A stretch of 64,000 nucleotides of DNA from Cololabis saira. Taxonomy: Eukaryota; Chordata; Actinopteri; Beloniformes; Belonidae. Below, one piece after another: positions 10,345-22,522 of the stretch; positions within the stretch are counted from its first letter, which is position 1; every line of letters starts with the position of its first letter. A program made the position numbers and the translations under genes. The notes under the pieces were generated by a model, which saw only the letters and a program-made list of their open reading frames with translations, was not told the DNA's origin and did not search any database. The DNA lies in the NCBI RefSeq assembly GCF_033807715.1, contig NC_084590.1, positions 62,001-126,000 of the forward strand, read 5' to 3'.

Positions 10345-12037
10345 TGGGGGCGGGGGGTGGTGATCTCGTAGCCCTTGGGATTGGGGGTCGGCTTGGGGGG
10401 TCTGGGGTGCCGGCCTCTGGTGGCCCCTGGGGGGCGGTGGGGGGGGCGGTTGGGCCCTGTGCCTGGCCGGTGGGGGCCTTGGGGGCCTGTGGGGGGGGTT
10501 GCCTCATGGCGGTGGGGGGGGGTGGCTGGGGGGGGCTCGGGCGGGGGGCTGTGGCTTGGGCGTCTCCGGGTCTCCCGGGGGGTGCTGGGCCGTGGACATG
10601 GGGGCCCCACTCGGAGGGCCCGGCCCTGCCTGGGTGGGGGTTGGCTGTCTGCGCTGGGGGGGCATTGCTGCCTTGGTCCTCCGTCGCTGGGCGGGGGCCG
10701 AGTGCCCCTGCGGATGTGGGAACTCCGTGACCCTTGGGGTGTCCGCCGGGGTGGCCTCGGGGGGGGTGGGGCCGGGTCCGGGGATCGGGCCTCCCCTGAC
10801 CGGGGGGTGCACGGGCGGGCGCGGCGGCGGGGCGGCACCATTCCCAGGTGTCTATGTCTTATGTTGTCAGTATGAATGGGAGGATGTTGGACCGTTTCCC
10901 CCTCCGTCTGGGGGCTCCGGCGGCGCCGGGGGCGCCCGTGGAGGTACGGCGGGGCCCTGGCCCGGCTCGGAGGGCCGGCCCCCGTCTACTGGATGGCCGG
11001 TGGGGGGGCGCGGGTGTCTTATCAGGGCCGGCTTTGCTGGTCCTGCTTCCTGGCTTCGGCCTCCGCTCCCCCTCCTTCCCCCCCTACACGATTCATACGC
11101 ACATAGTCGAAGGGCGGGGGGTCCGGGTCGTGGGGGGCATTGTCCCGCGTGGCCCGGCACTCCCCGCCTCACGGTTTTAACAGCAAAATAGACACTGCAC
11201 ATTCAACACTTAATAAATACATTTGACAAGGACACGTAGTTCGGGAGGGGGCGGGTCGGTGTCAAATCGATACTTGGCCCTCCCCCTCCCTGTTTTTATG
11301 GCGTTAATCACATGCACTCAACACCAGGGGCGGGAGGGGGTCCCACATCACCCGCGTTCCCTCACCGGCCTGGGATAGGTGGGTCGGGGTACCCGGGCCT
11401 GGCGGGGCTCGCCGTGCAGCCTGGGGTGCCTTCTGGCGGTGCTGGACCCCCCCGGGGAGGGGGAAACGGTGCGTGATTGTGTGTCTGTGTCGGTGAGAAT
11501 GCGGTATGGAAGGGTCCTGCCATGGAGGATTTGAGCCTCCATTGGCAGGACATCAAAACTTAAGCGGTCCCCCCCCGCTGCCTCTGCGGCGGGGCGCCCC
11601 TCTGGTCTTGGAGGGCCACTTTCGTGGGGGGCGGGTGCGCCTGCCCGCGTCGGCGGCCGGGGCGGCTCTGTCTCTCCGGGCAGGCTGGCCCCCTGCCGGG
11701 TGGGGGTTGGCCTGAAGGGTGAGGGCCTCCTGGCCGCGTGTCCGGCCGGACCGGGTGGCCGGGAGATTGCCTGGGTCACGGTCCGCCGCCGCGGGATCCC
11801 TGGCTGCTTCTTCCCGCGCTGTGGGGGCCCCGCCCGCGGACCCCCTCGGCCGATGCCGGGGGGGGGGGGGGGGCCTCGCAGGCGGTGGGTTGCCTCCCTC
11901 CTGCTTCTCCCCTCTGTGGGGTTGCCGGTGGCCTGGGTTCCGGGCTCTTCCGTGTCGGCCTCTGGTCTCGCGGGTGGCGGGGTTGCTCCCCCCCCTGCCC
12001 CACTATAGATACACTTCAGGTAGAGCTTTGTTTGGTT

Positions 12038-12125
<88 letters not shown>

Positions 12126-12181
12126 ATATAGCGACTTAGTCACATGCATATACACAAACATACACAGCCACACAAACATAT

Positions 12182-12256
<75 letters not shown>

Positions 12257-12724
12257 TGATCATATACATACACACACACACACACACACACACATAGACA
12301 TACACACTGGCTTGTTCACCTGCATGCTGGCTCTCTAGTTTTTGGGGTTAGGTAGCGGTAGCGGTAGCTTAGCTCAGACTGCGATCAGATCTCAAGATTT
12401 AGGTCGATTGTTGTTGTTGTTTTGGTTGGCTCCGTGCCGGTTTCGTGTTTTGTTTGTGGTTTTTTGTTGCAGATTTCCAGTGCGTGAGTTTCCATGTGTT
12501 CCTGCTTCCTGGATTGGCAGTGGATGTCGTCACCCCCCCCCCAAAAAAAAAAAAAAAAAAAAAATCACTGGGTTTGTATGTGTATATTTATGTATGTGTA
12601 CGCATATGTATGCGTATATATGTATATATATTAAATATAGTAATAATGCACATGTGTATGCTTTTGGTTTCTACCGTCATGGTATCAATCATTAATATGT
12701 GTGCAGAAAAAAAAGAAAAAAAAA
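10345..12724 (+). other. L1-GC 3' UTR: G-tract-rich, CA repeats, A-rich end
   Basis: The first ~1.5 kb is dominated by runs of 4-10 G, with few ordinary stops, so long meaningless open frames appear on both strands. Then come a poly-G tract at about 11861-11874, two CA tracts, a C-run/A-run near 12532-12564, and the 3' end catggtatcaatcattaata followed by an A-rich tail. No protein family is recognisable. The same UTR occurs at 485-1331, at 13708-15910 and in part at 5972-6075. Confidence 0.8.
12042..12293. repeat. (CA)n microsatellites in the L1-GC 3' UTR
   Basis: Long CA tracts at about 12042-12120 and 12186-12253 and a shorter one at about 12270-12293. The equivalents in the duplicated copy are about 15236-15310, 15377-15421 and 15438-15462, the second being shorter there. 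Confidence 0.95.
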
Positions 12725-13189
12725 AAGAACAATTCTGGATATTGGGCCAATGGAAATACGCCCCCTAGTGGCCATAGCACCGCATCACATCCTCAACTGG
12801 CCCAACCTCGCCCTATATTCACTAAAATCTATGTAGAGCCTATGTGCTTTGGGATATGACCTGCTATTTAGGTGTGGTAAATGGTTACATGTTGCTCAGC
12901 TGACTAAGAGTCAATTTTAATGCAATAAGCAGACTTGATCAGGCTTTATTGGCTGTCTAATTGTAAATGTATTTCAGGTGAGGACAATTCTTCATTTTTG
13001 CTGTGTGTTGGTCATATCAGAGTATTGTGTACCACCTAGATAATTTGTGACTACTTCAACAATATTTTTCACTTCAACAATCTCACAGGTGTTGCAGATC
13101 TTTAGGTAAAATTATATGAATCAAAGTCATGTCATTGTGGAATAGAATTTATTTTTATTTGGCTTCATTTGGCTCAAGCATAGATTTGG

Positions 13190-13707
13190 TTAGGTCTCAC
13201 ATTCTCCTTCACAGACGCAGAGGCCTGTGCACCGGAGAGCAGCCTTCTTGCATGTGCAGCGCGTTGTGCAACCACTCTTACAGCCACATGAGATGAGTTC
13301 ATGGCAGATTTTTGAAGCTTGTGGAAGTGTTGTCCAGTGGGGCTCATATAAGCCCAATCCCCAATCAGTTGGCGATGGCAAGACAGGGTCTGGAAGCAGT
13401 GTCTTTCCCCAGATGTGACCACCCTGGTACACAGCTCTCTTGACATGCTCCATCAGAGCCGCTCGGGTAGGTGGGATTTGTTCCACTGAGTTTTTCCATG
13501 GGAAGAGCTTCCTCCTTGCATCATTCACCTTGTCGCAGGTGCTGGTTCGGTCAAAGAGAAGTACGACAAACCTCTCAATAATGTTCATAGCATCATCGGT
13601 GATCACCTTTGGTCCATTTCCCAGCATCAGTAGTGCATTTGTCAGTGCTGGCTGTGACTTCCATGTAGACCAGGCGGTCTTCTTTCCATGTCCTGCAAAG
13701 CTGGATA
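13190..13707 (-). pseudogene. Duplicated C-terminal piece of the Academ-like protein
   Basis: Read on the minus strand this repeats the end of the gene at 16362 onward: MLGNGPKVITDDAMNII, then the Cys8 motif CGCKSGCTTRCTCKK, LRCTGLCVC and a stop. It is an orphan created by the tandem duplication: its upstream side runs into the GC-rich LINE UTR at 13708, so it has lost the rest of the protein. Confidence 0.88.
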
Positions 13708-15232
13708 CGGTGGGGGGGGGTGGCTGGGGGGGGCTCGGGCGGGGGGCTGTGGCTTGGGCGTCTCCGGGTCTCCCGGGGGGTGCTGGGCCGTGGACATGGG
13801 GGCCCCACTCGGAGGGCCCGGCCCTGCCTGGGTGGGGGTTGGCTGTCTGCGCTGGGGGGGCATTGCTGCCTTGGTCCTCCGTCGCTGGGCGGGGGCCGAG
13901 TGCCCCTGCGGATGTGGGAACTCCGTGACCCTTGGGGTGTCCGCCGGGGTGGCCTCGGGGGGGGTGGGGCCGGGTCCGGGGATCGGGCCTCCCCTGACCG
14001 GGGGGTGCACGGGCGGGCGCGGCGGCGGGGCGGCACCATTCCCAGGTGTCTATGTCTTATGTTGTCAGTATGAATGGGAGGATGTTGGACCGTTTCCCCC
14101 TCCGTCTGGGGGCTCCGGCGGCGCCGGGGGCGCCCGTGGAGGTACGGCGGGGCCCTGGCCCGGCTCGGAGGGCCGGCCCCCGTCTACTGGATGGCCGGTG
14201 GGGGGGCGCGGGTGTCTTATCAGGGCCGGCTTTGCTGGTCCTGCTTCCTGGCTTCGGCCTCCGCTCCCCCTCCTTCCCCCCCTACACGATTCATACGCAC
14301 ATAGTCGAAGGGCGGGGGGTCCGGGTCGTGGGGGGCATTGTCCCGCGTGGCCCGGCACTCCCCGCCTCACGGTTTTAACAGCAAAATAGACACTGCACAT
14401 TCAACACTTAATAAATACATTTGACAAGGACACGTAGTTCGGGAGGGGGCGGGTCGGTGTCAAATCGATACTTGGCCCTCCCCCTCCCTGTTTTTATGGC
14501 GTTAATCACATGCACTCAACACCAGGGGCGGGAGGGGGTCCCACATCACCCGCGTTCCCTCACCGGCCTGGGATAGGTGGGTCGGGGTACCCGGGCCTGG
14601 CGGGGCTCGCCGTGCAGCCTGGGGTGCCTTCTGGCGGTGCTGGACCCCCCCGGGGAGGGGGAAACGGTGCGTGATTGTGTGTCTGTGTCGGTGAGAATGC
14701 GGTATGGAAGGGTCCTGCCATGGAGGATTTGAGCCTCCATTGGCAGGACATCAAAACTTAAGCGGTCCCCCCCGCTGCCTCTGCGGCGGGGCGCCCCTCT
14801 GGTCTTGGAGGGCCACTTTCGTGGGGGGCGGGTGCGCCTGCCCGCGTCGGCGGCCGGGGCGGCTCTGTCTCTCCGGGCAGGCTGGCCCCCTGCCGGGTGG
14901 GGGTTGGCCTGAAGGGTGAGGGCCTCCTGGCCGCGTGTCCGGCCGGACCGGGTGGCCGGGAGATTGCCTGGGTCACGGTCCGCCGCCGCGGGATCCCTGG
15001 CTGCTTCTTCCCGCGCTGTGGGGGCCCCGCCCGCGGACCCCCTCGGCCGATGCCGGGGGGGGGGGGGGCCTCGCAGGCGGTGGGTTGCCTCCCTCCTGCT
15101 TCTCCCCTCTGTGGGGTTGCCGGTGGCCTGGGTTCCGGGCTCTTCCGTGTCGGCCTCTGGTCTCGCGGGTGGCGGGGTTGCTCCCCCCCCTGCCCCACTA
15201 TAGATACACTTCAGGTAGAGCTTTGTTTGGTT

Positions 15233-15316
<84 letters not shown>

Positions 15317-15372
15317 ATATAGCGACTTAGTCACATGCATATACACAAACATACACAGCCACACAAACATAT

Positions 15373-15425
<53 letters not shown>

Positions 15426-15910
15426 TGATCATATACATACACACACACACACACACACACACATAGACATACACACTGGCTTGTTCACCTGCATGCTGGC
15501 TCTCTAGTTTTTGGGGTTAGGTAGCGGTAGCGGTAGCTTAGCTCAGACTGCGATCAGATCTCAAGATTTAGGTCGATTGTTGTTGTTGTTTTGGTTGGCT
15601 CCGTGCCGGTTTCGTGTTTTGTTTGTGGTTTTTTGTTGCAGATTTCCAGTGCGTGAGTTTCCATGTGTTCCTGCTTCCTGGATTGGCAGTGGATGTCGTC
15701 ACCCCCCCCCCAAAAAAAAAAAAAAAAAAAAAATCACTGGGTTTGTATGTGTATATTTATGTATGTGTACGCATATGTATGCGTATATATATGTATATAT
15801 ATTAAATATAGTAATAATGCACATGTGTATGCTTTTGGTTTCTACCGTCATGGTATCAATCATTAATATGTGTGCAGAAAAAAAAGAAAAAAAAAAAAGA
15901 ACAATTCTGG
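13708..15910 (+). mobile_element. Second copy of the L1-GC 3' UTR (from the tandem duplication)
   Basis: Nearly identical to 10510-12738, including the 3' A-rich end and the downstream aagaacaattctgg. It has no independent target duplication on the left, where it abuts Academ coding sequence, so it arose by duplication and not by retrotransposition. Confidence 0.88.
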
Positions 15911-16361
15911 ATATTGGGCCAATGGAAATACGCCCCCTAGTGGCCATAGCACCGCATCACATCCTCAACTGGCCCAACCTCGCCCTATATTCACTAAAAT
16001 CTATGTAGAGCCTATGTGCTTTGGGATATGACCTGCTATTTAGGTGTGGTAAATGGTTACATGTTGCTCAGCTGACTAAGAGTCAATTTTAATGCAATAA
16101 GCAGACTTGATCAGGCTTTATTGGCTGTCTAATTGTAAATGTATTTCAGGTGAGGACAATTCTTCATTTTTGCTGTGTGTTGGTCATATCAGAGTATTGT
16201 GTACCACCTAGATAATTTGTGACTACTTCAACAATATTTTTCACTTCAACAATCTCACAGGTGTTGCAGATCTTTAGGTAAAATTATATGAATCAAAGTC
16301 ATGTCATTGTGGAATAGAATTTATTTTTATTTGGCTTCATTTGGCTCAAGCATAGATTTGG

Positions 16362-18059
16362 TTAGGTCTCACATTCTCCTTCACAGACGCAGAGGCCTGT
16401 GCACCGGAGAGCAGCCTTCTTGCATGTGCAGCGCGTTGTGCAACCACTCTTACAGCCACATGAGATGAGTTCATGGCAGATTTTTGAAGCTTGTGGAAGT
16501 GTTGTCCAGTGGGGCTCATATAAGCCCAATCCCCAATCAGTTGGCGATGGCAAGACAGGGTCTGGAAGCAGTGTCTTTCCCCAGATGTGACCACCCTGGT
16601 ACACAGCTCTCTTGACATGCTCCATCAGAGCCGCTCGGGTAGGTGGGATTTGTTCCACTGAGTTTTTCCATGGGAAGAGCTTCCTCCTTGCATCATTCAC
16701 CTTGTCGCAGGTGCTGGTTCGGTCAAAGAGAAGTACGACAAACCTCTCAATAATGTTCATAGCATCATCGGTGATCACCTTTGGTCCATTTCCCAGCATC
16801 AGTAGTGCATTTGTCAGTGCTGGCTGTGACTTCCATGTAGACCAGGCGGTCTTCTTTCCATGTCCTGCAAAGCTGGATACGGTGTCACAGCCCGTCAAAG
16901 CATGGAACATTGGAAGTGCACGTGACATCTCTGGTCCAAGACATGTAGCCATTTGGTGGGCTGCTAGGTAGCGAAAGCTCTTGCCTGTTCCAAATGCTGG
17001 CCACAGTTCACATCTAGATGGTAGCTGGCTTATGGCAAACACAGCCAAGACCACAACATCAGTGTCTACAGTCCGAATCAGAACCTTTTGGTGTCCATGC
17101 TGTGCCGCCTGTGAAACATGCAGTAGCATACGACTATCTGCTTCTTCATGGCTGCATGGGGCCAGGGTGTGGAGATCCTGAAGTATTTGTGTGCTAAGCA
17201 CATCCTGCCCATCAGTGACAACAACTGCCTTGTCTTCCTCACAGAACATCTGAACAAGGGCCTTGGACAAGTAACTGAATAGTTCTGTCTTGTTGCTGTC
17301 AACCCGCATAAAGTTCTGCCAGTTTCCTGGGATGGCAGTCTTCCAAACCACACGTCTCCTTATACCCTTTCCATGCTTGGCTCTTGCTGTGCCTTTTAGG
17401 GAGTCTTCTTTGTAAGTATCCCAAACAAGGTCAATGCGTGCCACACTGCACAGCTGAGAAGTGATATATGGGATGAATATATGTTGGGCATACTCATCAA
17501 ATGTCTTGGCACCTCCTGGCTTCAGCATTTGAACGATGACAGCTCCATCAAGAACTACACAGGTAACATCAGGAGCTTTAGTCTGCGCTGGAGACAGGTC
17601 CTCCAGGCACGTTAGAAGGTCACTCTTGGCCCCAAGTCGTAATCTTCCTCCATTGGAGAGTGCTGGTGGCCATGCTTGGTTCTCATGCTCAAAGAAGTCT
17701 TCCAGATTTCCATCTCTTGTTTGGCAGCTTATGTAGAGTCGGGAGAACAGCTGCACATCACTTTTCAATAAGTTTAGCTGCTGCTTCTGCTTACTTGCTA
17801 GCTTTTTTGTTGAGCCAACAAACAGTGTCAACCTGTTACAGGGGATTGTGTCATCCAATGGCTTCGTTCTATCCACAATACGTTCTTTTGTGAAGGCCTG
17901 AAACTGCTTTTGGCCAATCTTGTGGGCATTCTTCACAGTCTCCACTGCCATTGGATCAGCAATTTCTTTACTATCAAGTACAAGCAGGTCTTTGCTCTCC
18001 TCTTCAAATGGATTGCCCAGTTCTTCAAAGACATCGATGAGGGAGCAAACGTCTTTCTA
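16362..18059 (-). pseudogene. Academ-like protein, C-terminal part: XPG-like nuclease region and Cys8 motif
   Basis: On the minus strand the frame reads DVFEELGNPFEEESKDLLVL near its start. Next comes VTCVVLDGAVIVQML, then VVVTDGQDVL, then the acidic segment HEEADSRMLLHVSQAAQHGH followed by RTVDTDVVVLAVF. EEAD and DTDV are spaced as in FEN1/XPG-type nucleases, where such acids bind metal. ALTGCDTVSSFAGHGKKTAW follows. The end holds eight cysteines, C-x-C-x3-C-x3-C-x-C-x6-C-x2-C-x-C (one spacing approximate). It is inferred to cut DNA during transposition. The frame to the preceding part is shifted near 18060. Confidence 0.65.
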
Positions 18060-19039
18060 AAGGCTTTCTGAACACTTGCTGATTGGTCATGGTGGAGGAC
18101 CTCATCTCTTCTTTCCATGAGCTTGTTTGCATGTTCAAAGTCTTCAATCACTGCGGCAACCTCCGGGCCAGATACCATCCACCGGCGAAGGGCACAAGGG
18201 TTGTCAGTAAGTCCTACTGCCCCTCCATCGCTCTTGATGCAAGCATTGTTCTGCTCATGTGCTTGGTCGATAGGAATTGCTGAGAAGGCCCGGTTGGTCT
18301 TCTGAATGGTGAACTTCCCTGCATCAAATTCTCTGTAAACATCTGGGTGTCTTGTTGGTAGTTCAGACATGTCATGGAGATGAACTGGAATCCACCGAGC
18401 ATAGTTGGTGTGGTCCAGAGCAAAGAACCAGGGGACCAGTTCTGTCAAAGCATCGAGGTACATGCTGAAAGAAGACTGATGAAGGGATCGCACATAGACC
18501 AGTAAACACAGCTCCAACTCCATGACTGTTGCCCAGTACTGGAACTGAGGGGTGCTTTCACCCCTCTTTTGAGACCATTCTTCAAACGTCAAAGGCTGAT
18601 CTTCTGTATCTGTGTCACGGTTGTTGTAGGCCCGATGTTGCAGGATGTATAATGCAGCCACTGTAACTTGGTGGGCTCGTCGGGTGCGAGTGACATGTGC
18701 TGCACGCAAGAAGGAGTCGGCAGTGCCTGCTGTTGTGATCCCTGCTTGTACCAGTGCTTCAACCCAACCACTACCTTTCAGCCAATCACCCAGAGTCCTG
18801 AGAGCTACCATCTCGATATGGAGACCACCAAACATCATAACAATCTTGTCTTCCCCATACACCTCTGGCCACTTCCACTGTATCTGCTTGACAATCGCAT
18901 ACAAGGGTTGATCAAACACGACAACCGGTGTCTGCCCGACATTCAGATGTTGAACAGCCTGTCTTACCATATCCAATGCGTGTTTTATCATTGCCATGGT
19001 GTGGGCACTCTCTTGGAACAGAGTAGGGCACTCGGGCAT
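18060..19039 (-). pseudogene. Academ-like protein, middle part
   Basis: The minus-strand frame carries PVVVFDQPLYAIVKQIQWKW, FGGLHIEMVALRTLGDWLKG, SFLRAAHVTRTRRAHQ, and later IPIDQAHEQNNACIKSDGGA with VGLTDNPCALRRWM. I recognise these blocks from a protein family with many copies in fish and invertebrate genomes. The Asp in VFDQP and the Glu in DQAHEQNN could be the catalytic acids of an RNase H-like transposase core, but that is a guess from spacing. It joins 16362-18059 through a frameshift near 18060 and the preceding piece through another near 19038. Confidence 0.6.
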
Positions 19040-19257
19040 ATGATGTTTCCTCCCGCAGGCTGGTGACTTGCATGGTATGCAGCCCAGGACATGTTGTCCA
19101 CACTCTTCTCATCTTCACTTGGAAGTACGAGGATGTTGCGTACATTTTCTAACCAGCAGTATTCTTCCTTGATGTTCTGCTCAGAGTTCTCCCTGCTCAA
19201 AGATCCCACTGTGCCAGGTGGTACAGGTGACTTCGTGGTGCTACTGACAACAGGTGG
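19040..19257 (-). pseudogene. Academ-like protein, short piece next to the Rex-like insertion
   Basis: On the minus strand it reads VGSLSRENSEQNIKEEYCWL and DEKSVDNMSWAAYHASHQ, linking the part cut off at 22523 to the middle part. The frame shifts near 19038. Its upstream edge is the LINE insertion at 19265. Confidence 0.6.
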
Positions 19258-19264
19258 GATGTCT

Positions 19265-22200
19265 ACCTGTCCGTGCTTATTGATTGTTTTTAATGTTCTT
19301 GTTTTATTGATCTTATTTATTTTAACGTCTGCGTGTGAGTGAACTTGCCAGTGACCCAGCGATGTGGTCTGTGAAAACTTTTATTCACTTGGCTGCGATC
19401 TTGAGCGTGATAACGCTGCAGCTAAACTTCTCCACCTGTCATGGCGTGGATGACGTGGATGAACACGGCAAGTTGGGGAGAATTCTTCTCAGCCGTGACT
19501 TTCTACTCTCTTTACGGACATCAACTGCCGGTGATATACCAGCGGACATCCCAGCTGAGCTCTGCAGACTGAACACCAGAAGCAGGAATCGGAATCGGAA
19601 AAGAGGGAGAAGAGGAGGACTACGTCGGAGACTAAAACATCTCAGGCTTGACAACCGCCGCAGACTGCCTCCCCTTCCTACAATCCTGCTGTCAAATGTC
19701 CAGTCTCTCAGACACAAGACGGATGAGCTGGAGGCATGGGTTAAGTGGAAACCCGGCATCAAAGACACTTGTCTTCTCGCCCTTACGGAAACATGGCTGG
19801 GCGAGATGGATCGGGACGAGGACCTGAACATAAATGGGTTTGGAAGCCCAATTCGTCTGGACCGAGACCCGGAGATAACCAGGAAAAGTCGCGGTGGAGG
19901 AGTGTGTCTCTATGTGAACAAAAGGTACTGTAATACTGTTGTGGTTAGAGAACGCATATGCACTCCAGACATTGAACTGCTGTCAGTGTCTCTCCGTCCG
20001 TTTTATTTACCTCGCGAGTTTCAACAGCTGTTTTACACGCTGGTGTACATACATCCGCGAGCCAACGCGTCAGCTGCCGCTCAGCTGATCGCTGACGTCA
20101 CTCAGAGACTGGATGACATCTGTCCAGAGGCCCCCAAATTCATCTTGGGAGATTTTAATCACTGTGTTTTAGATAAAACCTTGAGATCTTATGAACAGTA
20201 TGTAACCTGTGCTACCACACAGAAGAACACCGTCATTGATCTTTGTTATGGATCAGTAAATGGAGCATACAGATCCATGCCCATGCCATCTCTTGGCGCT
20301 TCTTACCATAACAGCGTGTTCCTAATGCCGATGTATATACCCGCCTTCAGGCGTCTGGATCGGGAGGAGAAGACTGTAAAAATCTGGTCGGACGACAGTA
20401 TATCCTCCCTCCAGGGGTGCTTGGAATGTACAGACTGGCAATGTTTTTATGATGCTTGTAGAGACATTGATGAACTGACCGATACAGTGTCTGCTTACAT
20501 ACATTTCTGTGTAGATACAGTTATCCCAACAAAAAAGGTGTGTATTTATCCAAACAACAAACCATGGGTAACCAAAGAGCTGAAAAGTGTAATCAACAAA
20601 AAGAAAAAGACCTTTTGTTGTGGGAACCCCATGGAAAAGAAAGCAGTATCCAGAGAAGTAAAAAATGAAATAAAGAAGGCAAAAATACAGTACAGAAGGA
20701 AAATTGAAAATCAATACAGTAGCGGGGACCTAAGGGCAGCCTGGCGAGGCATCAAATCTATGGCAGCCATTAACCAGCCCACCAGTGAAACCAGACAACT
20801 CACCAGGATAAAAGGTGTGGATGATGCTGACCTACCAGATGCTTTTAACCGGTTTTTTGCCAGATTTGAAAGGCCCCTGTCAGAGGATGTCCCTAAGCTA
20901 AGAGAGTCACTGACACCTCTAAATGAAATTTCAATATCCCAGAATCAGGTCATAACCCTGTTTAAAAAAACAAAAATAGGGAAGGCTGCTGGACCTGACG
21001 CCATATGTGGACGCACATTGCGCCACTGCGCTGACCAGCTTGGAGAAATTTTCACAACCATCTTTCAGATGTGTGCAAATAGTGGTCATATACCTACTGC
21101 ATGGAAAAAATCAACGATAATTCCTATCCCCAAATCAAAAAAACCCAAGGAACTAAATGAATACAGGCCAATAGCACTGACCTCGTTGGTAATGAAAATC
21201 TTCGAAAAAATCCTGAAAGAAGAAATCATTTCATTAACTTCTGACAAACTGGACCCATTACAGTTTGCCTATCGGGCAGGTAGAGGTGTGGAGGATGCGA
21301 AGCTTTTCATTTTAGATACATTGTACAAGCACCTCGAAAAACCTAAATCCCATGCCAGACTTTTATTTGCTGATTTTAGCTCTGCTTTTAACAAGATGCG
21401 GCCTCACATTTTAGTTGAAAGGTTATCCTCTCATTTTATGCTACCGGATCAGATTTTATTGATGATTTTAAACTTTTTAACAAACAGACTGCAGCAGGTC
21501 TTTGTGAATGGACGCATGTCCTCTGCCCTACTGTCAAACACAGGCTCCCCCCAGGGCTGTGTCCTTTCCCCCCTGCTTTTTATTCTTTACACAGACAGTT
21601 GCAGATCCTCTCAAGAAAACAGCTGTCTTGTCAAGTTTCAGACGACACAGTCTTACTGTCTCTTCTTCAGGGCCACCAATCAAATCACAGTTGTGCCCTC
21701 CCCGAATTTATCAAATGGTGTAAAGATAGCTCCCTCGACCTAAACGTAGCAAAAATCAAAGAAATTATCATAGATTTCAGGAAATCCAGTGTCGACCCCA
21801 AACCGAGCACTATCCACAATGAAGAGGTACAAATAGTACAAACGTACAAATACTTGGGCACTGTGTTCGACTCAAAATTGAAATTCAATGAAAACACTGA
21901 TGGCATTGTAAAGCGAGCAAATCAAAGGATCTATCTGCTGAGGAAACTCAACTCTTTTGGTATCAGCAGAAACATCTTGTGTACTTTTTATCAAACTTTT
22001 ATTGAAAGTCTTTTAACATTTTCTTTTATATGTTGGTTTGGTGGTCTATCCATGAAAGACAAGAAGTGTCTGAACGACATCGTTAGGGTTTGCTCAAAAA
22101 TTACTGGAGTCCAGCTGAAGGACCTCTGCTCTCTTTGGAAAGCACGGGTGGTGCAGAAAGCAGACAGGATACTCTCCCACCCTGATCATGCTCTGGCCAA

Positions 22201-22522
22201 CCACTTTGCAATTATGCCCTCAGGTCGGCGGTATTATGTGCCGGTGCGGAAAACTAACCGCTATGCGGATTCCTTTGTTCCGTCTGCCATAAGGCTGCTA
22301 AATGCAAAATGAAACTTAAGTTTTCTTGCTATGAACGACTGTGAACCATAAAGTATTTGCATTCTGCTCTGCTGTGCTGTCACTGGTTGTGGTTGTTGCT
22401 GCTGATGTGGTCGTGGATGTTGCCCGTTTTGTGTATTGTGTGTTGCTGCTATGGACAGGCCGACTGTATAAATGAATTGCCCTTTGGGATTAATAAAGTA
22501 TTCTGATTCTGATTCTGATTCT
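19265..22522 (+). mobile_element. Rex/CR1-like LINE inserted into the Academ-like gene
   Basis: Flanked by a short direct repeat, gatgtct, at 19258-19264 and 22523-22529. The 3' end is aataaagt followed by attctg units, a microsatellite tail typical of CR1/L2/Rex-type LINEs. At 3.26 kb, with an endonuclease-RT frame starting ~100 bases from the left end, it is close to full length. Assignment to Rex1 over another Jockey-superfamily clade is by eye. Confidence 0.8.
19362..22312 (+). pseudogene. Rex/CR1-like LINE polyprotein (endonuclease + reverse transcriptase), one frameshift
   Basis: The first ATG of the frame is at 19362. The endonuclease lies at about residues 110-330: TILLSNVQSLRHKTDELE, LTETWLG, GGGVCLYVNK, ILGDFNHC, with SYHN where S-D-H is usual. 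The reverse transcriptase runs from about residue 540: GPDAICGRTLR, NEYRPIALTSL, FADFSSAFNK, SPQGCVLSPLLFILYTD. Near 21640 one base is missing, so the catalytic FSDD box (VSDDTVLLSLLQG) falls in another frame, which then stays open to 22312 (MPSGRRYYVPVRKTNRYADS). A single deletion and the D-to-Y change make it inactive, but it is otherwise well preserved and therefore not old. Confidence 0.82.

Larger units (their letters stand above)
8331..12724 (+). mobile_element. L1-GC: 5'-truncated L1/Tx1-type LINE with a very GC-rich 3' UTR
   Basis: A 14-bp direct repeat, aagaacaattctgg, at 8317-8330 and 12725-12738 marks the ends, and the right end is A-rich. The left end starts within the reverse transcriptase coding region (FIKGRHSSTNIRRL), so the 5' part, including ORF1 and the endonuclease, was lost at insertion. 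The 3' UTR of ~2.4 kb is far larger and more G-rich than those of L1-A and L1-B in the same window. It sits inside the inverted repeat of the Academ-like element and is therefore younger. Confidence 0.87.
8249..13165 (-). repeat. Terminal inverted repeat, 3' end of the Academ-like element (split by a LINE)
   Basis: The outer 82 bases (8249-8330, containing tgcccatttgtgataaaagc) and the inner ~427 bases (12739-13165, starting atattgggccaatggaaata) were one block before the L1-GC insertion. Together they are complementary to 25085-25612. The inner part also occurs at 15911-16338 because of the tandem duplication. Confidence 0.85.
10510..16879. repeat. Recent tandem duplication, unit about 3.2 kb (two copies)
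   Basis: Copy 1 is about 10510-13707 and copy 2 about 13708-16879. Offsets are 3198 bp in the GC-rich part and 3172 bp after the CA tracts, so copy length differs mainly in the microsatellites. The unit runs from inside the L1-GC 3' UTR, over its 3' end and target duplication, into the end of the Academ-like gene. The junction at ~13708 joins ctggatac to cggtgggggg with ~5 bp of shared sequence (cggtg). Confidence 0.9.

Noticed and set aside
10314..11202. Long Gly/Pro-rich frames on both strands of the GC-rich LINE UTR
   Set aside because: Caused by lack of A/T-rich stop codons in G-tract DNA; overlapping frames on both strands, no known domain, and the region is a LINE 3' UTR.
13708..16361. 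A separate, second retrotransposition of the GC-rich LINE
   Set aside because: The copy shares the downstream Academ sequence as well and has no left target duplication, so it arose by tandem duplication.
20322..20714. Minus-strand frame inside the Rex-like LINE
   Set aside because: Shadow of the plus-strand polyprotein; no motif of its own.
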